Positions 8,284 to 17,240 of a DNA stretch of 64,000 bases are shown here, in pieces; within the stretch, counting starts at the first letter, position 1; the number at the start of each line of letters is the position of its first letter. The notes beneath the pieces were generated by a model that was not told the origin of the DNA, made no database searches, and saw nothing but the letters and a program-made list of their open reading frames with translations. Where the stretch lies: the NCBI RefSeq assembly GCF_015594845.1, contig NZ_JADNRK010000003.1:124001-188000 (forward strand), read 5' to 3'. Position numbers and translations under genes: made by a program. Source of the stretch: Alkalibacter mobilis (GTDB lineage: Bacteria; Bacillota; Clostridia; Eubacteriales; Alkalibacteraceae).

Positions 8284-10404
8284 TCACTTTATGACATACT
8301 CTCTGACAAACGTTTTAAATATGCTGTTCAATTCCGCTTTTACCTGATCTAAAGTCCCCTCTTTGATATACTTTGCGAATTTTTTGTTCTCGATCAAGCC
8401 TGCACTTATTTTACTTAAAACTTCAAGATCCTCTCGCTCTGCCTCTTCACCTGCCAAAAGCATCAACACCGTATTTATCTGTTCTTTTTTACCTTCCATG
8501 TCGTAAAATATCATTTGGCTTTTGCTTCTAAAAACTCCAACACGTATTCCCTGAAAAGTCGAAGTCCTTGTATGTACCAAGGCCATCCCTTCACCCGGCA
8601 ATGCAGTCCCCATCAGCCTTTCCCTTCTGTCAATTTCCAAGTTCAAGTGCTTTGCATTTTCAGTGTTTTGCGGATGAACAAATCGGGATATATACCTGAT
8701 CATTTCCTCCGAAGTCTTGATCAAGAGGTCTTCTTTTATAAAAAAATCCTTCATCAACTTCTCCATGGACTTCAGATAATTTCTCAGTCGATAAATTTCA
8801 AAATCTTGTTCAACGTCTTTTGCCCCTGTATCCACACGGGATTCGAGATCCGAATGATCCTTTGTTTTCAATCCAAGATTACTTTTGATTTTGTTTATAT
8901 CTCTTTCATTTAAAAGCGGACTCACAACTACGTAATCATAATCCCTTTCCCCCAGATCTACCGTCGATACTACCATATCAATAGTCGGGTACATCGCTAT
9001 CAGATTTTCCGACTCTTCAATAGATGTGGTCCCCAAAACTCTGACTTCCTTGATCTCTTTGTTGATTTTGGATGTGAGAAGTCTCGATGTGCCCAAACCG
9101 CTGGGACAAACGACTAAAATATCGGATTTTTCGATTTCCGAAGATTTGAAACGTTCCAGATAAGCCCCCAAATGCATTGCTATGAACCCAATTTCTTCTT
9201 CGGGAACCGATCTTTCCAACAGTTCACCCAACAATTCACAGACCTTCACCGACAGCCTGTACACATCCGAATATTGTTCCTTTATCTGCTCCAACAGGGG
9301 ATTTCTTATTTCCATATGCAACTCCAGTCGGGTTATGGCTGGCCTCAGATGCATGATAAGACTCCTAAGCAAATCTTCATCTTCCATAAAATCGACTCCG
9401 GATATTTCACTCGCTTTATTTAACAATTGAACTGCAATATCCCTGGCACTGTGTTTTGAAACGGATCCCGGAATGATTTCTCCGTTTTCGATCACTTTCG
9501 CACCTCTTAAGTGCATGGTGATATACACTATTTCTTCCGGAGGTATCCTGATCCCAAATGCATCCTCCAGCTTTTCCCCCGCTTTCATGGCTATACCGTA
9601 CTCATGTGTTGTGATCAGGCTTTCTTCTATTTCTTTGGAGACAGCTATAGTCTCGCCTTTCTTCAGTCTTGATATCGCCAGAACGATGTGGATCAATAAT
9701 CCCAGATATGAATCATCTGAAAAAGTCTCCCCCAGATCTCTTTCCATCGAATCTATCGATTCTTCAACTATTTTTATTGATCTGCTGTCCACCAAACCCA
9801 ATAACCGGTCAGCGATATCATATCTTGTCCTGTTTACCAGGTCGGCTGTGAATTTTTCCTTTATCATGTCTCTAAGTTCCTTGAGCTCCGTGCCTTGGTA
9901 TACGACCGCAAGGATCGCGTTTCTAAATGATTTTTCGGAACCTTGCGCATACACCCCCAGTCCCTGCCTTCTGATCAAAGTGATTTCGTAATTTTCAAGC
10001 CACTGCTCCACTTTATCAAGGTCGCTTATAACAGTACCCTCGGATACGTTCAATTTGTCTGCAATGGCGTATACCTTCACAGGTTCAGTGTCTAAAAGCA
10101 ATTCAGTTAGTATCAACATCTTTCTGCTTTCAGAGTCGTATTTTGTTTTTTTGATTTCTTTTGGGATCACAGTTTTCAGTCTTGTGCCAACTTCTCTTCT
10201 GGCTTTCCAGACATCGTCCAACCCATGGATTTGATCAGCTTCAAAAACTATATTGTTTTCGACCAACCACTTGAGGATTTTGTTTATGTCCCTGTATAAA
10301 GTTCTGGTATTTATTTCAAACTCATCAGCGATCTCACTCAAGGAAAACTTGTTTTGTCTCAAAACATGTCCGAGAACCTTCATTTGTCTTTCATTTAGCC
10401 CCAA
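8284..10404 (-). CDS. mtlR: Mannitol operon activator MtlR (PRD/EIIB/EIIA regulator)
   Basis: A 706-residue multi-domain activator: an N-terminal HTH (about 5-60), a second winged-HTH/Mga-like region (about 90-160), two PTS-regulation domains (about 190-400), an EIIB-like domain with the Cys in CPSGLGTSRLL near 420-430, and a C-terminal EIIA-like domain with the His in ALVHTR. In Bacillus and Geobacillus the homologue is controlled by PTS phosphorylation of PRD2 and of the EIIB/EIIA domains and activates the mtl promoter directly. All key Cys and His sites look intact. The gene sits downstream of the mtlA terminator, so it is transcribed by read-through or from a weak promoter at 10405-10463 that I cannot define. 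Confidence 0.93.
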   Translation of the reverse strand: MGLNERQMKVLGHVLRQNKFSLSEIADEFEINTRTLYRDINKILKWLVENNIVFEADQIHGLDDVWKARREVGTRLKTVIPKEIKKTKYDSESRKMLILTELLLDTEPVKVYAIADKLNVSEGTVISDLDKVEQWLENYEITLIRRQGLGVYAQGSEKSFRNAILAVVYQGTELKELRDMIKEKFTADLVNRTRYDIADRLLGLVDSRSIKIVEESIDSMERDLGETFSDDSYLGLLIHIVLAISRLKKGETIAVSKEIEESLITTHEYGIAMKAGEKLEDAFGIRIPPEEIVYITMHLRGAKVIENGEIIPGSVSKHSARDIAVQLLNKASEISGVDFMEDEDLLRSLIMHLRPAITRLELHMEIRNPLLEQIKEQYSDVYRLSVKVCELLGELLERSVPEEEIGFIAMHLGAYLERFKSSEIEKSDILVVCPSGLGTSRLLTSKINKEIKEVRVLGTTSIEESENLIAMYPTIDMVVSTVDLGERDYDYVVVSPLLNERDINKIKSNLGLKTKDHSDLESRVDTGAKDVEQDFEIYRLRNYLKSMEKLMKDFFIKEDLLIKTSEEMIRYISRFVHPQNTENAKHLNLEIDRRERLMGTALPGEGMALVHTRTSTFQGIRVGVFRSKSQMIFYDMEGKKEQINTVLMLLAGEEAEREDLEVLSKISAGLIENKKFAKYIKEGTLDQVKAELNSIFKTFVREYVIK

Positions 10405-10463
10405 AACACCACTTCCCCATAGGTACTTTAGTTATTGATACCCAAAATTATTTTTTTACCTCA

Positions 10464-10497
10464 AAAAAGATAGTGCGAAATTTCGCACTATCTTTTT
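10464..10497 (-). terminator. Terminator between mtlA and mtlR
   Basis: A perfect palindrome (AAAAAGATAGTGCGAAA and its complement) ends 4 nt after the mtlA stop and is followed by T residues on the minus strand. It probably lets mtlA be expressed at a higher level than mtlR-mtlF-mtlD. Confidence 0.85.
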
Positions 10498-10501
10498 CAT
10501 C

Positions 10502-11911
10502 CTACTTTCCGGACAATCTGTCTGTCAATTCGTCATACTTCGGACTGCCGAGAAAGTTGTCTACAGATATGTGCTCCGCCTTTGGAGCCTTTTCTCTTGC
10601 CCTGTCAGTCAAGCTCTTTTGTGTTATTACGATGTCCACGTCATCCGGCAACTCGTTGATCGCCACATTGGTAACAGTTATGTCAAGTCCCGCACTCTTG
10701 AACTTGTTCTTCAATAAGCTTGCGCCCATGGCACTCGAACCCATTCCTGCATCACATGCAAATATTACCTTCTTGACTTGAGATGCATCTTTTTTTGTAG
10801 TTTGAGCCACACTGCTTTTTTTGCCCTTGAGCTCTTGCATCTTTTCAGTAGCTGCCGCAAGATCTTTCTCATCCAAGTTTGATCCGCCTTTTAACAGAAC
10901 TGAAGCGATAAGGAACGATACTATCGCGCCGACTGCAACTCCGGCAAGAACTCCAAGGTGGTCACCTCTGGGTGTCATGGCAATGTACGCAAATATACTG
11001 CCTGGCGACGGTGTTGCCACAAGACCTACGTTGAATAAAGTGAAGGTAAATACTGCACTGACTCCACCGCCTATGGCTGCCAGCAACAATTTCGGGTTCA
11101 TCAGGATATACGGGAAATATATTTCATGTATTCCACCAAGGAAGTGAATTATGATTGCTCCTGGAGCTGATTGTTTTGCATTTCCTTTTCCAACGAACCA
11201 GTAAGCCAACAGGATTCCAAGGCCAGGTCCCGGATTGCTTTCAAGCATGAAGAATATGGATTTTCCCATTTCTGCCGATTCCTTGATCCCAATAGGGCCA
11301 AGCACACCGTGGTTTATTGCGTTATTTAAGAAAAGTACTTTTGCAGGTTCTATAAATATGTTTGCCAAGGGCAACAAGCCTGCATTGACTATGAATGACA
11401 CTCCTGCTTCCAAAACATTATTTAATGCCAATACTACGGGGCCTATTGCAACAAGCCCCAATATAGCCATGATTCCAATCAAAATTCCCGCCGAAAAATT
11501 GTTGACCAGCATTTCAAAACCTGCAGGGATTTTCCCTTCATATGATTCGTCGATTTTTTTCATCAAGAATGCTGCTAGAGGGCCCATTATCATGGCGCCC
11601 ATGAACATGGGTATGTCAGCACCAACAATGACACCCATGGTGGCCGCTGCACCTACTACCCCACCTCTGACGTCATGCACCAATTTACCACCGCTATATC
11701 CTATCAGCAAAGGCAGCAAGAAATTTATCATTGGCCCTACCAATGTGGCAAAGGTTTCATTCGGCACCCAACCGGTTGGAATTACAAATGCGGTCAGCAA
11801 TCCCCAAGCGATAAATGCGCCGATGTTCGGCATGATCATACCGCTCATAAATCTTCCGAAACTCTGTATCTTCACTGATGCCTGAGATTTAGTTTTTGTT
11901 TGTCCGTCCAT
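10502..11911 (-). CDS. mtlA: Mannitol PTS permease, EIICB
   Basis: A 469-residue membrane permease. The IIC domain (about 1-340) has many hydrophobic helices, with the family segments GGIHEIYFPY and NPGPGLG. After a charged linker, a IIB domain follows with the phospho-accepting Cys in FACDAGMGSSAMG. There is no fused IIA; that is supplied by MtlF. It imports mannitol and phosphorylates it to mannitol 1-phosphate. First gene of the locus, with a strong GGAGG ribosome-binding site and the candidate MtlR operator about 80 nt upstream. Confidence 0.95.
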   Translation of the reverse strand: MDGQTKTKSQASVKIQSFGRFMSGMIMPNIGAFIAWGLLTAFVIPTGWVPNETFATLVGPMINFLLPLLIGYSGGKLVHDVRGGVVGAAATMGVIVGADIPMFMGAMIMGPLAAFLMKKIDESYEGKIPAGFEMLVNNFSAGILIGIMAILGLVAIGPVVLALNNVLEAGVSFIVNAGLLPLANIFIEPAKVLFLNNAINHGVLGPIGIKESAEMGKSIFFMLESNPGPGLGILLAYWFVGKGNAKQSAPGAIIIHFLGGIHEIYFPYILMNPKLLLAAIGGGVSAVFTFTLFNVGLVATPSPGSIFAYIAMTPRGDHLGVLAGVAVGAIVSFLIASVLLKGGSNLDEKDLAAATEKMQELKGKKSSVAQTTKKDASQVKKVIFACDAGMGSSAMGASLLKNKFKSAGLDITVTNVAINELPDDVDIVITQKSLTDRAREKAPKAEHISVDNFLGSPKYDELTDRLSGK

Positions 11912-11988
11912 TTTATTACCTCCTTAAAATTTGTTAAGTTTATAATATCACCAATACAAGAAGTGATACTTTCAAAGATACTTTAAAT

Positions 11989-12009
11989 TTGTCATAATCT
12001 CTGCGACAA
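11989..12009 (-). promoter_or_regulatory. Candidate MtlR operator upstream of mtlA
   Basis: An imperfect inverted repeat, TTGTCGCA-N5-TATGACAA on the minus strand. From memory, the Geobacillus/Bacillus MtlR consensus is TTGNCACA-N4-TGTGNCAA; each half here matches at 7 of 8 positions, but the spacer is 5 rather than 4 nt. It lies about 78 nt before the mtlA ATG, where an activator would sit. Confidence 0.5.
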
Positions 12010-12035
12010 TTTCAAATTATCTGCCGCTCCGGTGT

Positions 12036-12063
12036 TTGATTTTAGGTCAAAATTTGCTATAAT
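12036..12063 (+). promoter_or_regulatory. Promoter of the 83-residue gene, extended -10
   Basis: TTGATT (12036-12041), 16 nt, TATAAT (12058-12063), with TGC directly before the -10 giving an extended -10 element. The gene starts 24 nt downstream of the -10. Confidence 0.65.
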
Positions 12064-12087
12064 GTACTCATTACTCAGGAGGCGAAC

Positions 12088-12339
12088 ATGAAGACTACTT
12101 ATTTTGATGAGATAATCAACTCCATTAGCGGAAAATACGATGCTTTTACCGTTGAAGAAACCGAAGGATCCATAGCCTATACATTGGTTTCCAACAGTCG
12201 AAGCGATTTTCAAAGCATAAAAAGCAAATTAAAGGAATACGTTGGAGATATAATATATATAAATGGCAAAAGCTCATACTCGGTCAGCACATCAGACGAT
12301 CTGGGATTGAACAGGATAACGTTCAAACGCATTTCTTAA
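12088..12339 (+). CDS. Small uncharacterised protein (83 residues)
   Basis: I do not recognise a family. The protein is soluble, mixed alpha/beta by eye, acidic at the N-terminus and basic at the C-terminus, with no cysteine, signal peptide or membrane segment. It is very likely real: an extended -10 promoter (12036-12063), AGGAGG 5 nt before the ATG, and a candidate terminator downstream at 12453. It stands alone between the divergent mtl locus and radC. Size and composition would fit a small regulatory or adaptor protein, but nothing points to a specific role. Confidence 0.7.
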   Translation: MKTTYFDEIINSISGKYDAFTVEETEGSIAYTLVSNSRSDFQSIKSKLKEYVGDIIYINGKSSYSVSTSDDLGLNRITFKRIS

Positions 12340-12452
12340 TATACCGTTTAAAATTTTTATACCCTTTTTTTCACTTTATTACCATAAAACTCAAATGCAA
12401 ACTTGTTTTCTTATTTTTCTTTACTCCAACCAGCACCTACGCGATGTTTTTA

Positions 12453-12490
12453 TCTCCCATTGACGTGTTTTCATGGGATTTTTTGTTTTT
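12453..12490 (+). terminator. Candidate terminator after the 83-residue gene
   Basis: Short stem TCCCAT (12455-12460) / ATGGGA (12473-12478) with a 12-nt loop, followed by a T-rich run. It lies about 115 nt past the stop codon, leaving a long 3-prime UTR. Weak stem, good T-tract. Confidence 0.4.
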
Positions 12491-12511
12491 TATTTTTGCT
12501 GCTGTTATGAT
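12483..12511 (+). promoter_or_regulatory. Promoter of the radC-family gene
   Basis: TTGTTT (12483-12488), 17 nt, TATGAT (12506-12511), about 36 nt before the gene. The -35 lies in the T-tract of the preceding terminator. Confidence 0.45.
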
Positions 12512-12547
12512 ATCGTATTCATATAAACAAAACACAAGGAGATTTGA

Positions 12548-13225
12548 ATGGAAAAAAACTTGCACAACGGACACCGCAATAGAGTAAAGACACGTTTCTT
12601 AAATGAAGGCATGGATCACTTCGATGATCATCAGGTCCTGGAAATGCTTTTGTTTTACTCTATCCCCAGGAAAGACACCAACGAAATCGCACACAAAATG
12701 CTAAAAGAATTTGGCAGCTTAGCGACACTTTTTGAATCTTCACCGGAAGAGATCAGTCAAAGAAGCGGTGTAAGTCTAAATGCATCCATTCTTTTATCCA
12801 TGATCCCTTCACTTTCAAAAAGATATTCAAAAGCCCGTTGGGGCGACAAGCCTCTTTTGAACAGTTCGTCCAAAGCAGGAGAATTTGCAAAAACCCTTTT
12901 TACCGGATACATCTACGAAGCGTTTTTCATTATCTGCCTTGATACGCAAAATAAAGTCAGACATTCCGCATTGGTCCACGAAGGCACTATAAACGAGGCT
13001 CCGGTCTATCCAAGACTTATTGTAGAAACTGCGCTCAGACATCAGGCCAACAGCATCATCTTAAGCCACAATCATCCAGGCGGAAGCTTGAGGCCATCCA
13101 GAGCGGATATTGAAGTCACTGATCGCATCTCGTCCGCGCTTGAACCCATCTCGATTAAAGTTGTAGATCATATAATTGTTGCAGGCGACAGCTACTACAG
13201 TTTTGCCGAAAATGGAAACCTTTAA
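12548..13225 (+). CDS. radC: RadC family protein (JAB/MPN metalloprotease fold)
   Basis: A 225-residue protein: an N-terminal helix-hairpin-helix region (about 1-85) and a C-terminal JAB/MPN domain. The JAMM zinc motif HNHPGG...D is intact (H174, H176, D187), with the family segment IILSHNHPGG. RadC proteins were long called DNA-repair proteins, but their biochemical role is unsettled; the domain is related to zinc isopeptidases. It precedes the BrkB-family gene by 29 nt and they may form one transcription unit. Confidence 0.88.
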   Translation: MEKNLHNGHRNRVKTRFLNEGMDHFDDHQVLEMLLFYSIPRKDTNEIAHKMLKEFGSLATLFESSPEEISQRSGVSLNASILLSMIPSLSKRYSKARWGDKPLLNSSSKAGEFAKTLFTGYIYEAFFIICLDTQNKVRHSALVHEGTINEAPVYPRLIVETALRHQANSIILSHNHPGGSLRPSRADIEVTDRISSALEPISIKVVDHIIVAGDSYYSFAENGNL

Positions 13226-13254
13226 GCCGAATAGATAATTTGGAGGATAAGCCT

Positions 13255-14124
13255 ATGTCCATATCTAAACCAAAAGAGTTCATTCTTTTATTCATGAAAA
13301 GGATCGATCAGAACAATTTGATCGCATACGCCTACCAATTGACTTACAGCTTATTGCTCGCCCTGTTTCCCTTCCTTATTTTTTTGTTCACTCTGGTGGG
13401 ATATATCAATCTGGATTCCGGGGAGATACTCTCTGCCATCCAAAATTCTCTTCCGGAGAATATTTTCAGCTTGTTGTCTTCCATAGTCATAGATATTGTT
13501 GACAAGCAAAGGACCGGATTAATGAGTTTGTCAGTTTTTCTTGCGGTTTATTCCTCATCCGGCGGATTCAGAGCTTTTATGAAAGGAACCAATCAGGCTT
13601 TAGGCATACAAGACGACCGCAATGTACTGGTCAAATTTTTATTGTCCATATTTTGGGTTATCATTTTTGCCACTACCATCCTTTTATCCTTGCTGGGAAT
13701 TGTTTTCGGGCGTCAGATCATATCGCTGATCACTTCGTACTTTCCTGTGTTGCCTCTTGAAAACATCATAAGTTTCCTGCGGATAGTTTTGCCCATAGCA
13801 TTTCTGTTCCTGATGATTTTAAATTTTTATATTTTCGTTCCAGCCAAAAGGGTCAAATTTCGATTTGCCTTTCCCGGCGCGATATTTTCAACGCTGTCCT
13901 GGGTTGCATTCACATTTGCTTTTCAATATTACGTGGACAATTATGCAAACTACTCAAGATTTTACGGTGCTTTGGGAGCCGTTATCGCACTAATGCTCTG
14001 GCTGCTTTTGACATCCATCATCCTGCTTTTGGGAGTTGAATTCAATGCGGTTTTGATCGAGCTCAAAAAGATCGATGATCCTTATATGAAGCCCTTTACT
14101 GAATTCTTGAACCACATTCGATGA
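13255..14124 (+). CDS. YihY/BrkB family inner-membrane protein
   Basis: About 289 residues with six hydrophobic segments and the family features AYQLTYSLLLALFPF near the N-terminus and RFYGALGAVIALMLWL near the C-terminus. The family was once called ribonuclease BN, wrongly; no nuclease residues are present. Transport or envelope function is suspected, unproven. The ATG at 13255 follows GGAGG by 8 nt; an in-frame TTG at 13240 overlaps the ribosome-binding site and was rejected. Confidence 0.85.
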   Translation: MSISKPKEFILLFMKRIDQNNLIAYAYQLTYSLLLALFPFLIFLFTLVGYINLDSGEILSAIQNSLPENIFSLLSSIVIDIVDKQRTGLMSLSVFLAVYSSSGGFRAFMKGTNQALGIQDDRNVLVKFLLSIFWVIIFATTILLSLLGIVFGRQIISLITSYFPVLPLENIISFLRIVLPIAFLFLMILNFYIFVPAKRVKFRFAFPGAIFSTLSWVAFTFAFQYYVDNYANYSRFYGALGAVIALMLWLLLTSIILLLGVEFNAVLIELKKIDDPYMKPFTEFLNHIR

Positions 14125-14140
14125 ACTTGTCCAACATTAA

Positions 14141-14167
14141 ATCCCCTCCAACTGATATGGAGGGGAT
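14141..14167. terminator. Hairpin between convergent genes
   Basis: A 9-bp perfect stem, ATCCCCTCC / GGAGGGGAT, with a 9-nt loop, between the convergent BrkB-family and DUF697 genes. The flanking T-runs are weak, so it is a probable rather than certain bidirectional terminator. Confidence 0.6.
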
Positions 14168-14171
14168 ACTT

Positions 14172-15089
14172 TCAACCTAAATCCGGCTGAGATGTTTTCA
14201 TTTTCCCAATCAGAGTTTCAAGAAATTTCCCAAATCCCTTTGGGACCGCAGCGGCACTTCTGGGCATTACATTCTTGACCAGAGTGTATCTGGCTTTCTT
14301 TCTGATGGATCTTCTAAACCCATATTCTTTCGTACTGGAAGGGTCTATTAAAACCGCCTTGGCTGCATATCCTATCTTCAATGTCACAAATGCGGCCAGG
14401 ACTCCTTGAATAAGTGAGTCCACGGTTTTTGAAAGCAGCTTCCCCGCTGCTACATCACTTAATGAGTCTACCATTTCTTCGATATATTCGTTTATTTCCA
14501 ATTCCTCCAGCTGATTTACAACAAAGGCTGTCAAAAAGATGTTTTTTGTGATCCTCAAGATGTTGAGAAGCGAAGGTCTGACTCCAAACGCCCTGACTAT
14601 CGTATCTATCATTTTAAAGTTGTAGTAGATTATTGCCAGGACATCGATAAATCCGTTAGGTGATATCGCGGTAGTCAAAAGTGTGAGAAGGGAAGCCTGT
14701 ACGATGGTATCATCTGCGGTTTTTTCCCGTTCTTTGAGTATTTCTATCAGCTTTCCCTTGTATGCGGAATCGTCTAGAACTTCCATAGCCATGGATTTTT
14801 CTCTGTCCTTGACCAATGACGCCTTTATTTTTTGAAGATCTTTTCTTTCCGGTTCCTTGTCCCTAAAAAGCTCTGCATAATCGTTCACCGGAGCCTTCAA
14901 CATCCATCTGACAGGAACGGAAATCCCCCAAATCATAAATCCGGCCAAGAATAAATAAAAGACCCATGCCGCATATGGGTGTATGTTGAAAAATCTCTCC
15001 CCCAATTCCAAAACGTCATTTAGAAAGCTTAAAAACAACATCACCAGAATAAAAATTCCCACAATCGACAAAATTCGACTTTTTTTCAA
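14172..15089 (-). CDS. DUF697 (YcjF-like) membrane protein
   Basis: A 305-residue protein. Two N-terminal hydrophobic segments are followed by a charged region (about 65-130), then a DUF697-type domain with Gly/Ala-rich hydrophobic helices and a basic C-terminal stretch (RRSIRKKARY). DUF697 is often fused to GTPases; here it is alone and no GTPase is adjacent. The start codon is a TTG at 15089 with GAGG spaced 7 nt upstream, and no in-frame ATG fits better. It follows the site-2 protease gene by 14 nt, so the two are probably cotranscribed. Function unknown. Confidence 0.7.
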   Translation of the reverse strand: MKKSRILSIVGIFILVMLFLSFLNDVLELGERFFNIHPYAAWVFYLFLAGFMIWGISVPVRWMLKAPVNDYAELFRDKEPERKDLQKIKASLVKDREKSMAMEVLDDSAYKGKLIEILKEREKTADDTIVQASLLTLLTTAISPNGFIDVLAIIYYNFKMIDTIVRAFGVRPSLLNILRITKNIFLTAFVVNQLEELEINEYIEEMVDSLSDVAAGKLLSKTVDSLIQGVLAAFVTLKIGYAAKAVLIDPSSTKEYGFRRSIRKKARYTLVKNVMPRSAAAVPKGFGKFLETLIGKMKTSQPDLG

Positions 15090-15103
15090 TCCTTCACCTC
15101 ATT

Positions 15104-16258
15104 TTAATTCCTCGTATTTCTTGTATCGGATTCCATGCCACCGATCTGCGACTGTATCCTCAAGTAATTGAGAATATCCGTTTTGGATACTATCCCCAAC
15201 AACTCTCCCCCCTCCATAACGAGAACTCTTCCCACATTGTTTTTAAAAGCCTTGTCCATGGCCTTGGAAACACAGTCTGAAGGCGACACCACCAGGTTGT
15301 CGTTAAGTGGGTAAGCAACACTTGCCACGGTGGTTTCAGCCCATAAGGTCCTGTCTACTTTCTTGATCTCATTCAAGCTGACAATTCCCATTATATCATT
15401 GATCCTGATGACCGGAAAAATGGAATATTTGTAACGCAAAAAATATTCTTCGACCAGATCCGCCAGATTAACGTGGTATTCCACGCTTACCACATTTTTC
15501 GTCATAAACTCCTTTACGCAGATCTTATTAAAGATATCATCCATCAAGACCTGCTGATATCCTGTCTGCGCTGCCTGTGTGATGAACCATCCTATAAAAA
15601 GCATCCATAATCCATTGAATACGTTTCCTCCAAAGGCCAGAAATATTCCATTGAAAATCAACAGATAACCAAAAAAACTTCCCATGCCGGATGTTATTCT
15701 GGTAGCTTTCTTTCGATCACCTGTAGCTTTCCACAAAATTGCCCTTAAAACACGTCCGCCATCAAGGGGAAAAGCAGGTACGAGGTTAAAGACTGCCAAA
15801 ATCAGATTTACTGTAGATAAATAATATGCAGGCTCTCTGAAAACAAGTGACAATTCCAGAAAATCCATGAGCGTTCCTGCTCCATAAAATAAAATGCTTA
15901 AAAATACACTCATAGCTGGTCCGGCGATAGCGATTTTAAGCTCTTTGACAGGTTGGTCCACATCCTTCTCCATCTGAGCCAGTCCACCAAAAATAAACAA
16001 CGTTATCCTTTTTACTTCCACGCCCAGACCGTTTGCAACTATTGAATGCGACAACTCATGCAATAGAACCGATGTAAAAAACAACACAGCCATCAGACCT
16101 GAAATGAGCCAAGCAGTTGTCGTTTCAATTCCATCAAATACGGATGGCAAATAATTGGTTGCCAGAGTATATGTCAATAGCGCAAATATTACGATCCAAC
16201 TTAAATTTATTTCAATGTCTATCCCTTTGACTTTCCCTATTACAAAAGAACTTTTCAT
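15104..16258 (-). CDS. Site-2 metalloprotease (M50 family) with tandem CBS domains
   Basis: A 384-residue intramembrane protease. The zinc motif HELSH (H67, E68, H71) lies in an early membrane helix and the third ligand is in FPLDGGR. The core matches SpoIVFB/Rip1-like enzymes that cleave membrane-bound substrates. Two CBS domains occupy about residues 240-375 and probably sense adenine nucleotides, as in other CBS-M50 proteins. No sporulation partner (spoIVFA) is adjacent, so this is likely a general, non-sporulation member. Substrate unknown. Confidence 0.85.
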   Translation of the reverse strand: MKSSFVIGKVKGIDIEINLSWIVIFALLTYTLATNYLPSVFDGIETTTAWLISGLMAVLFFTSVLLHELSHSIVANGLGVEVKRITLFIFGGLAQMEKDVDQPVKELKIAIAGPAMSVFLSILFYGAGTLMDFLELSLVFREPAYYLSTVNLILAVFNLVPAFPLDGGRVLRAILWKATGDRKKATRITSGMGSFFGYLLIFNGIFLAFGGNVFNGLWMLFIGWFITQAAQTGYQQVLMDDIFNKICVKEFMTKNVVSVEYHVNLADLVEEYFLRYKYSIFPVIRINDIMGIVSLNEIKKVDRTLWAETTVASVAYPLNDNLVVSPSDCVSKAMDKAFKNNVGRVLVMEGGELLGIVSKTDILNYLRIQSQIGGMESDTRNTRN

Positions 16259-16316
16259 ACACGGATCCCTTCCTTCTATATGGCTTCGATGTCGATCATG
16301 ACTTGTCGTGACATTT

Positions 16317-17207
16317 TCAATACATAAACTCCCGCAAATCAGCTGGCCCTTTCAAAATATCTCTCATAACCGTTAAAGATCCTGTAGCGTCAGGGCGTAT
16401 ATGCCATTTCACCAGCGATATGGTACATTCCCTGATTTCCAATCCTGTTATTCCGAGCGGAAATACACACGCGCCCGTATTAAAATACGAATCACCGGTG
16501 TTGCTTACAAACTTGGGCCTGTGAGTGTGACCTGCTATCAGCATTTTTTTGTTTTGATTTATCCACTTGGAATAGTTCCGTTCTATTTTGTGACATTTAT
16601 GCATATTCTTTGAAGGACTTGAAGGATTTCTGAAACCTATTATATGAAAGTAATGCCAGAGATGCCGATTCAAAAATTTTGTTATGGGCCAAAGCTGATC
16701 ATTCAAGAAATCTCCCTGATGACCGTGCACAATGAATATCTCTTTCCCTGTTTCATCATGTTCCAGCACCAATCCCTCGTGAACTTTCAATCCGGGAAAA
16801 AGAATATCAAATGTATCTTCATAAATATCGTAAAACTTATGAAGGTTTTTTTCAACGTAATCATCGTACTTTAAATCCATATTATGATTCCCGTATAGCA
16901 TGTATAATCTGTTTTTTCTGTAAAATTCGCTGATTAGGGTGTAAATATCGCCATATGCACGGATAATGTACTTGAATTTTTCGTGTTCCCACAATTCATC
17001 TCCGTCTCCAGCCTCTATATACGTATAATCGTTTTCAAAATAATAATTCAGCGCGTGGTAATATATATTTGAATTATGGGCAAATTCGTCAGACAGACTA
17101 TTGTCCCCCCTGTGAACATCACTAAAAATTATGAACTTTGAACCTTCGTCGAATTTGACCCTGTGAGCTTCCTCGTAAGCTTGTGTAAGTCTTTTCATCG
17201 TATTCAT
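16317..17207 (-). CDS. Calcineurin-like metallophosphoesterase
   Basis: A 296-residue cytosolic enzyme with a complete dinuclear metal set: SDVHRGD near the N-terminus, GDGDELW, YGNHNMD, HGHQGD and GHTHRPKF. Spacing resembles the UDP-2,3-diacylglucosamine hydrolase subgroup, but a Gram-positive host has no lipid A, so another phosphodiester or phosphomonoester substrate is likely. GGAGG lies 7 nt before the ATG at 17207. It stands between the site-2 protease and msrAB genes in the same direction. Confidence 0.8.
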   Translation of the reverse strand: MNTMKRLTQAYEEAHRVKFDEGSKFIIFSDVHRGDNSLSDEFAHNSNIYYHALNYYFENDYTYIEAGDGDELWEHEKFKYIIRAYGDIYTLISEFYRKNRLYMLYGNHNMDLKYDDYVEKNLHKFYDIYEDTFDILFPGLKVHEGLVLEHDETGKEIFIVHGHQGDFLNDQLWPITKFLNRHLWHYFHIIGFRNPSSPSKNMHKCHKIERNYSKWINQNKKMLIAGHTHRPKFVSNTGDSYFNTGACVFPLGITGLEIRECTISLVKWHIRPDATGSLTVMRDILKGPADLREFMY

Positions 17208-17240
17208 AGCAACACCTCCATTCCCTTCAACTTGTTTCAG

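Noticed and set aside
9473-9991. 172-codon plus-strand frame opposite mtlR
   Set aside because: It is antisense to mtlR domains with intact motifs, and has no ribosome-binding site.
11235-11885. 216-codon plus-strand frame opposite mtlA
   Set aside because: It is the complement of the hydrophobic IIC domain; the biased composition reflects that.
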